Below are positions 42,078-50,650 of a DNA stretch of 64,000 nt, one piece after another. The first letter of the stretch is position 1; each line of letters starts with the position of its first letter. Both the position numbers and the translations under genes were made by a program. Below the pieces are notes generated by a model. It was given only the letters and a program-made list of their open reading frames with translations. It made no database searches and was not told the DNA's origin. Origin of the DNA: Serratia bockelmannii (GTDB lineage: Bacteria > Pseudomonadota > Gammaproteobacteria > Enterobacterales > Enterobacteriaceae); assembly GCF_008011855.1 (NCBI RefSeq), contig NZ_VOUX01000031.1, forward strand, positions 62,001 through 126,000, in the 5' to 3' direction.

Positions 42078-43868
42078 ATGGAAAACGCCATGAAAAACGC
42101 CGTCAGGCGCGGAGAAGTGATGAGCGTGCTGGCCGCATACCGGCGCGGATTTTGGGGCATCGCGCTGTTTACCGCGGTGATCAACCTGTTGATGCTGGCA
42201 CCGGCGCTGTACATGCTGCAGGTCTACGATCGCGTGTTGCCGTCGGGCAACCGCATGACGCTGGCGATGCTGACCCTGATGGTGGTCGGCCTTTACCTGT
42301 TTATGGGGCTGCTGGAGTGGGTGCGCAGCCAGGTGGTGATCCGCCTCGGCGCCCAGATGGATATGCGCCTGAATCAGCGGGTCTACGACGCCGCCTTCGA
42401 AACCAATCTGAAAACCGGCAACCCGCTGGCGGGGCAGGCGCTGAACGATCTGACCAACCTGCGCCAATTTGCCACCGGCAATGCGCTGTTCGCCTTTTTC
42501 GATGCCCCCTGGTTCCCGGTTTATCTGCTGGTGGTGTTTCTGCTCCACCCCTGGCTTGGCGCGTTGGCCAGCGCCGGGGTAATCGTGCTGGTGCTGCTGG
42601 CCTGGCTCAACCAGCGAGTGTCGCAAGCGCCGCTCGCGGAGGCTGGCCGGGTCGCGCTGAGCGCCACGCAGCAGGCCAACGGCAACCTGCGCAACGCCGA
42701 AGCCATTGCCGCCATGGGGATGCTGACCGACTTGCGCCTGCGTTGGTTGCGGCAGCATCAGCAGTTCCTGCTGTTGCAGAACCGCGCCAGCGAGAAAATC
42801 GCCGCCGTCACCGCCTGGTCGAAAACCGTGCGGCTGGCGCTGCAGTCGCTGATGTTGGGCTGCGGCGCGCTGCTGGCGGTCAACGGCGACATTACGCCGG
42901 GCATGATGATCGCCGGATCGATCCTGATCGGCAGGGTGCTGGGGCCGATCGATCAGCTGATCGGCGCCTGGAAGCAGTGGTCGTCGGCGCGCCAGTCTCT
43001 GCAGCGGCTGGAGGTGATGCTGGCCGCCAACCCGCCGCAGGCGGCGAGCCTGCCGCTGCCGGCCCCCAATGGCACCTTGACCGTGAATCAGCTGGCCGCC
43101 AGCGCGCCCGGCGGGAGCGCACCGGTATTGCACGGCGTCAGTTTTCGTCTGGAGGCCGGTGAGGTGCTGGGCGTCATTGGCGCATCCGGCTCGGGCAAAA
43201 CGCTGCTGATGCGCCAACTGGTCGGCGCGCTGACGCCGCTCAGCGGCGACGTGCGGCTGGACGGCGCGGATATCCGGCAGTGGGATAAACAGCAGCTGGG
43301 GCCGCATATCGGCTACTTGCCACAGGATATCCAGCTGTTCGCCGGTACCCTAACGGAAAACATCGCCCGCTTTGGCCAGGTTGACGCCGAGAAGGTGGTG
43401 GCCGCGGCCGCGCTGGCCGGCGTGCACCAATTGATACTGCATTTGCCCAAAGGGTATGAAACTGAGCTGGGTGAGGGCGGCAGCGGCCTGTCCGGCGGCC
43501 AGCGTCAGCGGGTGGCGCTGGCGCGCGCGCTGTACGGTTCTCCGGCGTTGGTAGTGCTGGATGAACCGAATGCCAACCTCGATCGTGAAGGGGAAGAGGC
43601 GCTGCAGCGGGCGATCGAAGCGTTGAAGGCGCGCGGTACCACCATCGTGTTGGTGACCCACAAACCGGCGATCCTGGCGACCACCCACAAATTGCTGGTG
43701 CTGGCCGCCGGCCAGGTGCAGCACTTCGGCCCCAGCGACGCCATCCTGAAGAAACTGCCTGGTTTTGCGCCTGCAGCCGTACCGGCCAACGTCGGCCGCA
43801 GCAGCGGCGGCTTCAACGTCAACTACGCCAACTTTGCCAAAACGGCCAGCGGTGAACGAAAAGTATGA
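42078..43868 (+). CDS. hasD: type I secretion ABC transporter HasD
   Basis: 596 residues. About six membrane helices in the first 330 residues (from GFWGIALFTAVINLLMLAPALYMLQVYDRVL), then an ABC ATPase domain: Walker A GASGSGKT (about 373), LSGGQRQRVALARALYG signature, and Walker B ALVVLDEPNANLD, with the H-loop VLVTHK. It exports HasA with HasE and the outer membrane channel TolC-like partner. Two starts are possible: 42078, or ATG 42120, which has GGAGA five bases upstream (582 residues). The gene follows the hasA hairpin and overlaps hasE by 4 nt. Confidence 0.93.
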   Translation: MENAMKNAVRRGEVMSVLAAYRRGFWGIALFTAVINLLMLAPALYMLQVYDRVLPSGNRMTLAMLTLMVVGLYLFMGLLEWVRSQVVIRLGAQMDMRLNQRVYDAAFETNLKTGNPLAGQALNDLTNLRQFATGNALFAFFDAPWFPVYLLVVFLLHPWLGALASAGVIVLVLLAWLNQRVSQAPLAEAGRVALSATQQANGNLRNAEAIAAMGMLTDLRLRWLRQHQQFLLLQNRASEKIAAVTAWSKTVRLALQSLMLGCGALLAVNGDITPGMMIAGSILIGRVLGPIDQLIGAWKQWSSARQSLQRLEVMLAANPPQAASLPLPAPNGTLTVNQLAASAPGGSAPVLHGVSFRLEAGEVLGVIGASGSGKTLLMRQLVGALTPLSGDVRLDGADIRQWDKQQLGPHIGYLPQDIQLFAGTLTENIARFGQVDAEKVVAAAALAGVHQLILHLPKGYETELGEGGSGLSGGQRQRVALARALYGSPALVVLDEPNANLDREGEEALQRAIEALKARGTTIVLVTHKPAILATTHKLLVLAAGQVQHFGPSDAILKKLPGFAPAAVPANVGRSSGGFNVNYANFAKTASGERKV

Positions 43869-45196
43869 GCAATCAGAGTGTGATCCCCGGCGATATCGAC
43901 GCCCTTTCCCGACAGTTCGACGAAGGGCGCCATCTGCGGCTCGGCGGCTGGCTGGTGCTGTTGGGGTTTGGCGGCTTCCTGCTGTGGGGGCTGTTGGCGC
44001 CGCTGGACAAAGGCGTGCCGGTTTCCGGCAGCGTGGTGGTGGCCGGCAACCGTAAGGCGGTGCAGCACCCGAGCGGCGGCGTAGTGTCGCAAATTCAAGT
44101 GCATGAAGGCGACCGGGTTCGCGCCGGGCAGGTGCTGTTGCTGATGGATACCGTCGACAGCCGCACCCAGCGCGATGCGCTGCGCAGCCAGCAGTTGAGC
44201 AACGCCGCGCAGCGGGCGCGGCTGCAGGCCGAACGCGACGGCCTGCAGGCGATCGCTTTCCCGGCATTGCTGCAGGCGCGGCGGGAGGAGCCAGAGGTGA
44301 TGTCGTTGATGCTGCTGCAGCAGCAGCTGTTCACCAGCCGCCGAGCGGCGCTGCAGAGTGAGCTGGCGGCGATCGCGGAGAGCATTGCCGGATCGCAGGC
44401 GATGCTGGAAGGGATCCGTCAGTCTTACGCCAGCAAGCAACGGCAAAAGGCCATGTTGCAGGAGCAGCTGAGCGGTATGCGCAAACTGGCTGCGCAGGGG
44501 TATGTGGCGCGCAATCGGCTGCTGGATCTGGAAGGGCAGCATGCGCAGATCGACGGCCAGGCGTCCGAGGACACCGGGAATATCGGCCGCCTGGGCCGCC
44601 AAATACTGGAGCTGAAGCTGCGGGCGATCCAGCGGCGGGAAGAGTATCAGAAAGAGGTCAGTAGCCAGCTGGCCGAGGTGCGGATGAAGCTGGACGAACT
44701 GGATAACCGCCTGGCCAAGGCGGAGGCCGATCTGGGTCATACGCAGGTGAAAGCGCCGGTGGCGGGCACCGTGGTGGGGCTGAGCGTGTTCACCGAAGGT
44801 GGCGTGATCGGCGCCGGTCAGCAACTGATGGAGATCGTGCCCAGCGATCGGGGGCTGCAGGTGGAGGCGCGTATCCCGGTCGAACTGATCGACAAGGTGC
44901 AGGTAGGGCTACCGGTCGAACTGTTGTTCTCGGCGTTCAACCAAAGCACCACGCCGCGCGTCGAGGGCGAGGTGACGCTGGTCGGGGCCGATCGCCTGAC
45001 CGACGAGAAAAGCGGCGCGCCCTATTACAGCGTGCGCGTCAAGGTCAGCGAAGCGGGGCTGCAACGCCTGAACGGGTTGGAGATCCGCCCGGGGATGCCG
45101 GTCGAAGGCTTCATCCGCACCGGCGAGCGTTCGATGATGAACTACCTGTTCAAACCGCTGACCGATCGCCTTCATCTGGCGCTGACGGAAGAGTGA
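43865..45196 (+). CDS. hasE: type I secretion membrane fusion protein HasE
   Basis: 443 residues, HlyD family. Cytoplasmic N-terminus, one membrane helix (about 25-45: GGWLVLLGFGGFLLWGLLAPL), lipoyl-type half-domain (VAGNRKAVQHPSGGVVSQIQVHEGDRVRAGQVLL), long coiled coil (about 100-260), second lipoyl half (QVKAPVAGTVVGLSVFTEGGVIGAGQQLMEIVP) and a beta-barrel C-terminal domain. It bridges HasD and the TolC-type outer membrane channel for HasA export. ATGA overlap with hasD; the next gene starts 3 nt after the stop. Confidence 0.93.
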   Translation: MSNQSVIPGDIDALSRQFDEGRHLRLGGWLVLLGFGGFLLWGLLAPLDKGVPVSGSVVVAGNRKAVQHPSGGVVSQIQVHEGDRVRAGQVLLLMDTVDSRTQRDALRSQQLSNAAQRARLQAERDGLQAIAFPALLQARREEPEVMSLMLLQQQLFTSRRAALQSELAAIAESIAGSQAMLEGIRQSYASKQRQKAMLQEQLSGMRKLAAQGYVARNRLLDLEGQHAQIDGQASEDTGNIGRLGRQILELKLRAIQRREEYQKEVSSQLAEVRMKLDELDNRLAKAEADLGHTQVKAPVAGTVVGLSVFTEGGVIGAGQQLMEIVPSDRGLQVEARIPVELIDKVQVGLPVELLFSAFNQSTTPRVEGEVTLVGADRLTDEKSGAPYYSVRVKVSEAGLQRLNGLEIRPGMPVEGFIRTGERSMMNYLFKPLTDRLHLALTEE

Positions 45197-45198
45197 GC

Positions 45199-45990
45199 AT
45201 GTCGGTTTCGCCGCTGCCTTTCGCCGCACCCGGTGCCGTCATGCCCTGGCGTCGTTGCCTGGTGCTGGTGCTGGCACTGCACCTGCTGGTTGTGGCGCTG
45301 TTCTGGCCCTGGCGGGACCAGGCCGCGCCGGCGTGGGTGCCGCCGCCGGCGGTTATGGTGGTGATGGCCGCCGCACCGCAGGCCCCGGCCGAGGTAAAAC
45401 AACCGCCGGGGCAAAGGACGCCGCCGCCTCAGGTTGAACCGCCGTCGCCGCCGGAACCCTTGCCGACGGTGAAGGTGCCTGAAGCCGTGCGGCCGAACAT
45501 CGCCGTACCGCCGAAGCAGAAAAAACCGCCCAAGCCGGTGAAGACTCCCCCCCTGCCGCGCACACCGCCGCAGGAGAAAACGATCGCGCCGCCGAAGGTT
45601 CAGGAGCAAAGCGTCGGTGCGCCACCGCCGGGCCGGGCGGATAAAACGGCCGCGCCGCAAACTCGCCTGACGCCCTATTCTCAGGCGGGAGTGGACAACT
45701 GGCGCAGCCGCATCAGCGGCCGCCTGAATCGTTTTAAACGTTACCCCAAAGACGCATTGCGGCTAAAGCGCCAGGGCGTCGGGCAGGTGCGTTTCACGTT
45801 GGACAGGCAGGGCCATGTGCTGGCGGTGACGCTGGTCAGCAGCGCCGGGTTGCCGTCGCTGGATCGCGAAATCCAGGCGCTGGTCAAACGCGCTTCGCCG
45901 CTGCCCACGCCGCCGGCGGACGCCTACGTCAACGGCACGGTGGAATTGACGTTGCCGATCGATTTCAGTTTGCGCGGCGCGGGTTTCTGA
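45199..45990 (+). CDS. hasB: TonB paralogue HasB
   Basis: 263 residues, the known HasB length. N-terminal membrane anchor (about 18-40: WRRCLVLVLALHLLVVALFWPW), long proline-rich periplasmic spacer with Lys/Glu-Pro repeats (about 50-150), and a C-terminal TonB domain (LTPYSQAGVDNWRSRISGRLNRFKRYPKDALRLKRQGVGQVRFTLDRQGHVLAVTLVSSAGLPSLDREIQAL). It energises HasR specifically with ExbBD. It is the last gene of the has operon. A weak AT-rich hairpin (46012-46031) lies downstream. Confidence 0.95.
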   Translation: MSVSPLPFAAPGAVMPWRRCLVLVLALHLLVVALFWPWRDQAAPAWVPPPAVMVVMAAAPQAPAEVKQPPGQRTPPPQVEPPSPPEPLPTVKVPEAVRPNIAVPPKQKKPPKPVKTPPLPRTPPQEKTIAPPKVQEQSVGAPPPGRADKTAAPQTRLTPYSQAGVDNWRSRISGRLNRFKRYPKDALRLKRQGVGQVRFTLDRQGHVLAVTLVSSAGLPSLDREIQALVKRASPLPTPPADAYVNGTVELTLPIDFSLRGAGF

Positions 45991-46216
45991 GCCGCGGCAA
46001 TATCTCCTCCTGAGAAAATCATTTTTCAGCAGCTTGTCCTGTTATTCATTATTTTCAGAGCGTATCGTTATTTTATTCGGCGAGGATAAGTCGGCGTTCT
46101 ACGCAATATTTTCATTTGAAAAGCACGAATGCCTTTTATTTTGCGGCTGACAAAAAATAAACAGCTTGACGCTGCGGAGTTCGGGTTTTAGTTTTTAATT
46201 ATAAAACAGGAACTGA

Positions 46217-46233
46217 GTTCCATATAGTGGAAC
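46217..46233. promoter_or_regulatory. palindromic operator upstream of the iclR gene
   Basis: GTTCCATATAGTGGAAC: GTTCCA-N5-TGGAAC, 11 bp before the IclR-family start codon. The same GTTCCA-N5-TGGAAC recurs at 47153-47169 before the OPT gene. Confidence 0.72.
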
Positions 46234-46243
46234 AAGGCGGATC

Positions 46244-47017
46244 ATGACAACGCTGGAAAATGCCGCTGCGGTATTAAAACTCTTTTCTCAACAACGTGTG
46301 ATGCATGGCCAACCGGGTATTGCATTCAGCGACGTGGTTGAGCAATTGGCGCTGCCGAAAAGCACGGTATCGCGCCTGCTGCAGACCATGGAAAATCAGG
46401 GCATGCTGGAGCGCGATCCCGATAGCCGGCGTTATCACATCGGCGCGCTGTTGCTGGCGGCATCCAGCCACTATCTGTCGATGCCGCTGGTGGACAACCT
46501 GGCGGCCAGTATGGCGCAGCTATGCCGCCAGACGGCCTGTACCGGCTACCTTTCGATATTGGAAGGGCAGGAGATCATGGTGATGCGCATGTTTCCCGGC
46601 CGCCACTTTTTGCAGGTGGTCACCCCGGCGGGTTACCGTTCGCCAGCGGCGGAAACCTCGGTCGGCCGGGCGATACTGGCGCGTGAAAGCGACGAGCAGG
46701 TTCGGGCGCGTTACGCCGGCGGTTACCGGGCGACTTCGCCCAATGCGCCGCAAACGTTGGATGCGCTGTTGCAGACGTTGCAGCAGGTGAGGCGTCAAGG
46801 ATGGTCGCTGGCGCGCAATGAAACCTTGAACAGCATCAGTTCGCTGGCGACCGCGCTGGTGAACAAGCACGGCAGCGAGACGGTGGGGTTGTGCCTGTCC
46901 TTCCCCTCGCAGGGCGAGGAGCAGCCGTTTGTACCGGAAGTCTTGGCCGAATTAACCGCAGTCAGCCGCCAACTGGCGGAAAAATATGGCGATGATTATT
47001 GGCAGCAGATCAAATAA
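46244..47017 (+). CDS. IclR-family transcriptional regulator
   Basis: 257 residues. Winged helix-turn-helix (about 6-70: TLENAAAVLKLFSQQRVMH, then LALPKSTVSRLLQTMENQGMLERDPDSRRYHIG), then the IclR ligand domain (about 85-250: LCRQTACTGYLSILEGQEIMVMRMFPGRHFLQVVTPAGYRSPAAETSVGRAILA). It probably represses or activates its own gene and the following OPT-DUF1177-aroM operon, because matching palindromes flank both. AAGGCGG precedes the ATG. The effector is unknown. Confidence 0.88.
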   Translation: MTTLENAAAVLKLFSQQRVMHGQPGIAFSDVVEQLALPKSTVSRLLQTMENQGMLERDPDSRRYHIGALLLAASSHYLSMPLVDNLAASMAQLCRQTACTGYLSILEGQEIMVMRMFPGRHFLQVVTPAGYRSPAAETSVGRAILARESDEQVRARYAGGYRATSPNAPQTLDALLQTLQQVRRQGWSLARNETLNSISSLATALVNKHGSETVGLCLSFPSQGEEQPFVPEVLAELTAVSRQLAEKYGDDYWQQIK

Positions 47018-47152
47018 CGCGCCTGAGCTATTGTGTTGCATCATAATTAACGAGCGCCGACACCAGGGAACTCATTAATTATATTTCACCGTATTTTATT
47101 GGTAAGAAATAGACAGGCTGAATAAGAAAATAATCACGTCGTGACACCGGTA

Positions 47153-47169
47153 GTTCCAAATAATGGAAC
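47153..47169. promoter_or_regulatory. palindromic operator upstream of the OPT transporter gene
   Basis: GTTCCAAATAATGGAAC, same half-sites and spacing as 46217-46233, 68 bp before the OPT start. Likely bound by the IclR-family protein. Confidence 0.72.
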
Positions 47170-47236
47170 TGCCGCGGCGAGCTATCGTTTGGCGTTATTT
47201 CCGCCACGCAGCAGGAAATATTCAGGGAAACCAAGC

Positions 47237-48793
47237 ATGAAATCAAATAATCCGCTAAAAGAGGCCGGCACGCTGTTGGTCATGGCGCTACTTTCGGTGG
47301 TGGGGGCGATCATCGGCGTTCAGCTGATCACCACGCTGGGCGTGACGCCCAACACCTCGATCATCGGTGCGCTGATTGCCATGCTGTTGGCACGCATTCC
47401 GCTGAAAATGTTCCAACGCTACCGCTCGGTGCACACTCAGAACCTGGCGCAGACGGTGATCTCCTCTGCCACCTTCGGCGCGGCCAATTGTCTGCTGATG
47501 CCGATTGCGGTGCCTTACGTGATGGGGCAACCGCAGCTTATTTTACCGATGTTCTGCGGCGTGGCGGCGGCGATGTTGCTTGACGCCTATCTGCTTTATC
47601 GCCTGTTCGATACCAAAGTGTTCCCCGCCGCCAATGCCTGGCCGCCCGGCGTCGCCGCCGCGGAAGCGATTAAAGCCGGCGATCGCGGCGGCAAGCAGGC
47701 CTGGCTTTTGGTGGTGGGCGTAGGGGTAGGTATCGCCGGATCAATACTCAAGATCCCCATGGCGGCCTTCGGCACCGCCTTTATCGGCAATATCTGGGCG
47801 CTGAGCATGTTTGGCGTCGGGTTATTGTTGCGGGCTTACGCCGATCCGGTGGCCGGTTTCGATATCAATGCCCATTTTATTCCGCACGGCGTGATGGTCG
47901 GCGCCGGCCTGGTGGCGCTTATCCAGGTTGCGCAGGTGATCCGCAGCCGCCGCGCCGATAGCGCCGGTTATACCCAACCGGACAGTGCGGTAAGCAAAGC
48001 GCTCGGCCTGGGCGCGGTCGGCTACATCGCCATCGCCGCGTTTTTGGCTCTGATCGGCGGGCTGTTCAGCGAGATGTCGCTGCCGATGTTGGCGCTGTTC
48101 GTGATATACGCGGCGTTCGCCGCTTTCGTTCATGAGCTGATCGTCGGTATCGCCGCCATGCACTCCGGCTGGTTTCCGGCGTTCGCGGTGGCGTTGATCA
48201 CCCTGATCGTCGGTATCCTGATCGGTTTCCCACCGCTGGCGCTATGCATCCTGACCGGTTTTACCGCCGCCACCGGGCCGGCCTTCGCCGACATGGGCTT
48301 TGATTTGAAAGCCGGCTTCATCCTGCGTGGCTACGGCGAGGATCTGCGGCAGGAGCTGCTGGGGCGCCGCATTCAGCTGTTTGCGGCGCTGATTGCCTTC
48401 CTCATCGCCATTCCGGTGGTTTACCTCTCTTATCACAGCTATTTCCTGCAGGACCTGATCCCGCCGGTCGCGCGCGTTTACGCGAAGACCATCGAGGCCG
48501 GTGCGCAGCCGGGCATCGCCTGGAGCCTTTTGATCTGGGCGATCCCCGGCGCCGTGGTACAGCTGATCGGCGGCCCTAAGCGCCAGCTCGGCGTGTTGCT
48601 GGCAACCGGTCTGCTGATCAATAACGCCTTGGCCGGATGGGCGGTGCTGGTGGGCATCGCGCTGCGCGTGACAATCCTGCGCCGTTGGGGCGATCGTGGC
48701 CGCACACCGATGGAGATCATGGCGGCCGGGTTTATCGCCGGCGACGCGCTCTACAACTTCTTCAGCTCGATTTTTTCCAGCAAGGGCAAATAG
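47237..48793 (+). CDS. OPT/YSL-family transporter
   Basis: 518 residues with about fourteen hydrophobic segments. It resembles the bacterial oligopeptide-transporter (OPT/YSL) superfamily: GVTPNTSIIGALIAMLL, GAANCLLMPIAVPYVMGQPQLILPMFCGVAAAMLLD, NAWPPGVAAAEAIKAGDRGGKQAW, FGTAFIGNIWALSMFGVGLLLR, and a C-terminal GDALYNFFSSIF. Members import peptides or metal chelates with protons. The substrate is probably an amino-acid-derived small molecule given the downstream genes. The start at 47237 has AGGGAAA upstream. It heads a three-gene operon (35 bp, then 4 bp gaps). Confidence 0.82.
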   Translation: MKSNNPLKEAGTLLVMALLSVVGAIIGVQLITTLGVTPNTSIIGALIAMLLARIPLKMFQRYRSVHTQNLAQTVISSATFGAANCLLMPIAVPYVMGQPQLILPMFCGVAAAMLLDAYLLYRLFDTKVFPAANAWPPGVAAAEAIKAGDRGGKQAWLLVVGVGVGIAGSILKIPMAAFGTAFIGNIWALSMFGVGLLLRAYADPVAGFDINAHFIPHGVMVGAGLVALIQVAQVIRSRRADSAGYTQPDSAVSKALGLGAVGYIAIAAFLALIGGLFSEMSLPMLALFVIYAAFAAFVHELIVGIAAMHSGWFPAFAVALITLIVGILIGFPPLALCILTGFTAATGPAFADMGFDLKAGFILRGYGEDLRQELLGRRIQLFAALIAFLIAIPVVYLSYHSYFLQDLIPPVARVYAKTIEAGAQPGIAWSLLIWAIPGAVVQLIGGPKRQLGVLLATGLLINNALAGWAVLVGIALRVTILRRWGDRGRTPMEIMAAGFIAGDALYNFFSSIFSSKGK

Positions 48794-48827
48794 CCCCTGC
48801 CGATGACATTGGTGAGGTAAAACGACC

Positions 48828-49757
48828 ATGAGTTTGCAACAAACGCTGCAGGTTTTTGAATTGATTGATAGCGCATTCGTCAGCGGCCAGGACGTCGTCG
48901 ATCTGTTTGCGCCTTACCCGGCGATCCGGGCCAGCACCTTGCGCGCCGACGGGCCGAAGGGCGGTACCGATTTCGTGCGCATCGAGATCCCCGGTAGCGC
49001 AGGCCAATTCGCTGGCGGTGCGGCGCCGACGCTGGGCATTATCGGCCGCCTGGGCGGCATCGGCGCGCGGCCGACGCGTATCGGGCTGGTATCTGACGGC
49101 GACGGCGCGATCGCCGCCATTGCCGCCGCGCTGAAGTTGGCAGAGATGCAGCGTAAGGGCGACACGCTGCCGGGCGATGTGATCGTCACCACTCATATTT
49201 GCCCGAACGCGCCGACCCGGCCGCACGATCCGGTCGATTTTATGGATTCGCCGATCGATGACGTGACGATGAACGATAATGAAGTGGTGCCGGAGGCTGA
49301 CGCCATCCTGTCGATCGATACCACCAAGGGCAATCGCATCATCAACCACAAAGGCTATGCGCTGTCGCCGACGGTGAAAGAGGGCTACATCCTGCGGGTG
49401 GCGGAAGATCTGCTGCGCATCATGGAGATGACCAGCGGCCGCCCAGCGGTGACCTTCCCGATCACCACGCAGGATATCACCCCTTATGGCAACGGCGTGC
49501 ATCACCTCAACAGCATCCTGCAGCCCTCGACCGCTACTGCGGCGCCGGTGGTCGGCGTGGCGATTTGCAGCGAATCGGTGGTGCCGGGCTGCGGCACCGG
49601 CGCCAGCCATGAAACGGACATCGCGCTGGTGGTCAAATTCGCGGTGGAGGTCGCCAAAGAATTTGGCCGCGGCACTTGCCGGTTCTACGATGCTGCCGAA
49701 TTCGGCCAGCTGCTGGCGCTGTACGGCAGTCTGAGCCACCTGCAAAAAAGGAGATAG
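48828..49757 (+). CDS. DUF1177 family protein
   Basis: 309 residues, soluble. It contains TLGIIGRLGGIGARPTRIGLVSDGDGAIAAIAAALKLAEMQRKGDTLPGDVIVTTHICPNAPTRPHDPVDFMDSP, then ISESVVPGCGTGASHETDIALVVKFAVEVAKEFGRGTCRFYDAAEFGQL. This is the DUF1177 family, which tends to sit beside OPT transporters and AroM-like proteins; the DGD, HICP and CGTG/H motifs hint at a metal-dependent hydrolase-like (peptidase-type) core but this is not shown. Its ribosome site GAGG precedes the ATG. It is probably cytoplasmic, acting on the OPT substrate. Confidence 0.8.
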   Translation: MSLQQTLQVFELIDSAFVSGQDVVDLFAPYPAIRASTLRADGPKGGTDFVRIEIPGSAGQFAGGAAPTLGIIGRLGGIGARPTRIGLVSDGDGAIAAIAAALKLAEMQRKGDTLPGDVIVTTHICPNAPTRPHDPVDFMDSPIDDVTMNDNEVVPEADAILSIDTTKGNRIINHKGYALSPTVKEGYILRVAEDLLRIMEMTSGRPAVTFPITTQDITPYGNGVHHLNSILQPSTATAAPVVGVAICSESVVPGCGTGASHETDIALVVKFAVEVAKEFGRGTCRFYDAAEFGQLLALYGSLSHLQKRR

Positions 49758-49761
49758 ACCC

Positions 49762-50439
49762 ATGACGGCTTCATTCGCCACGCTGACCCTCGGTCAGGCG
49801 CCGCGCAGCGATATCATGCCGCTGCTGTCTGCTTATCTGCCGGCGGAGCGGGTGAGGCACGTCGGTTTGCTGGACGGCCTGGATGCCGGGCAGATCGCCG
49901 AGCGTTATGCGCCGCAACAGGGCGATAAGCTGCTGGTGTCGCGCCTGTTGGACGGCACGCAGGTGACGCTCGGTGCCGCTCGCGTCGAAAGCGGGTTGCA
50001 GCAGAAGATCCGCGAGTTGGAGGCGGCGGGGTGCCAGGTGATCCTGCTGCTGTGCACCGGCGAATTCGGCCAATTGCAGGCGGAACAGGCGCTGTTGCTG
50101 GAGCCGGATCGCATTATTCCGCCGTTGATCTCCGCGATCGTCGGCGCACACCGCGTCGGCATCGTGGTGCCGATGGCGGAACAGGTTGAGCAGCAGGCGC
50201 GTAAATGGCGGCAGCTGGCGACGCCGCCGAGCTATGCCGTCGCCAGCCCCTATCTGGCAGATGATGCCGCGCTGGAGCAGGCGGCTTGCGCACTGCTGCG
50301 GCAGGGGGCGGAGGTGGTGGTGCTAGACTGCATCGGTTATCACCAGCGTCACCGCGCCTTTTTGCAGGCGCGTCTGTCGGTGCCAGTGTTGTTGTCGAAC
50401 GTACTGGTCGCCAAGCTGGCTGCAGAGTTAGTCGACTGA
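49762..50439 (+). CDS. aroM: AroM family protein
   Basis: 225 residues, the E. coli AroM length and similar throughout: ATLTLGQAPRSDIMPLLSAYL start, LLLCTGEFGQL, RIIPPLISAIVGAHRVGIVVPM, LDCIGYHQRHRAFLQARLSVPVLLSNVLVAKLAAEL end. The fold is a racemase/hydantoinase-like (Asp/Glu racemase) alpha/beta one, with Cys residues in LLCTGE and VLDCIG where such enzymes keep their catalytic cysteines, so an amino-acid or hydantoin-type reaction is plausible. Four nt after the DUF1177 gene; E. coli aroM follows yaiA. AAAGGAGAT precedes the ATG. Confidence 0.85.
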   Translation: MTASFATLTLGQAPRSDIMPLLSAYLPAERVRHVGLLDGLDAGQIAERYAPQQGDKLLVSRLLDGTQVTLGAARVESGLQQKIRELEAAGCQVILLLCTGEFGQLQAEQALLLEPDRIIPPLISAIVGAHRVGIVVPMAEQVEQQARKWRQLATPPSYAVASPYLADDAALEQAACALLRQGAEVVVLDCIGYHQRHRAFLQARLSVPVLLSNVLVAKLAAELVD

Positions 50440-50477
50440 TTCAAATAGCGAAAAGTTACCGCTCGACGCGGTCTCAG

Positions 50478-50546
50478 GCGCTTTGCGCCCGTGGATCTCC
50501 CTGGGCTTCAGCAGCCCTGACTGCCGGTGAGAAGCCCGGCAGCGTT
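50478..50546 (+). terminator. three consecutive hairpins after aroM
   Basis: GGCGC-TTT-GCGCC (50478-50490), GGGCT-TCAGC-AGCCC (50503-50517), and CTGCCGG (50521-50527) with CCGGCAG (50536-50542) followed by CGTTTTAC. The last is the likely terminator of the OPT-DUF1177-aroM transcript. Confidence 0.6.
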
Positions 50547-50650
50547 TTACTCTGCGCCGCGATCGCATTTCGCGCGAAAAACCAGTGACAGATCAACCGC
50601 AATCCCCCAATATGGATTTTCCATCAAGATGATTACGCGGGTGCCAGTCT

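Noticed and set aside
41460-43307. 615-residue open frame on the minus strand
   Set aside because: It is antisense to hasA and hasD, low complexity and His/Gln/Arg-rich.
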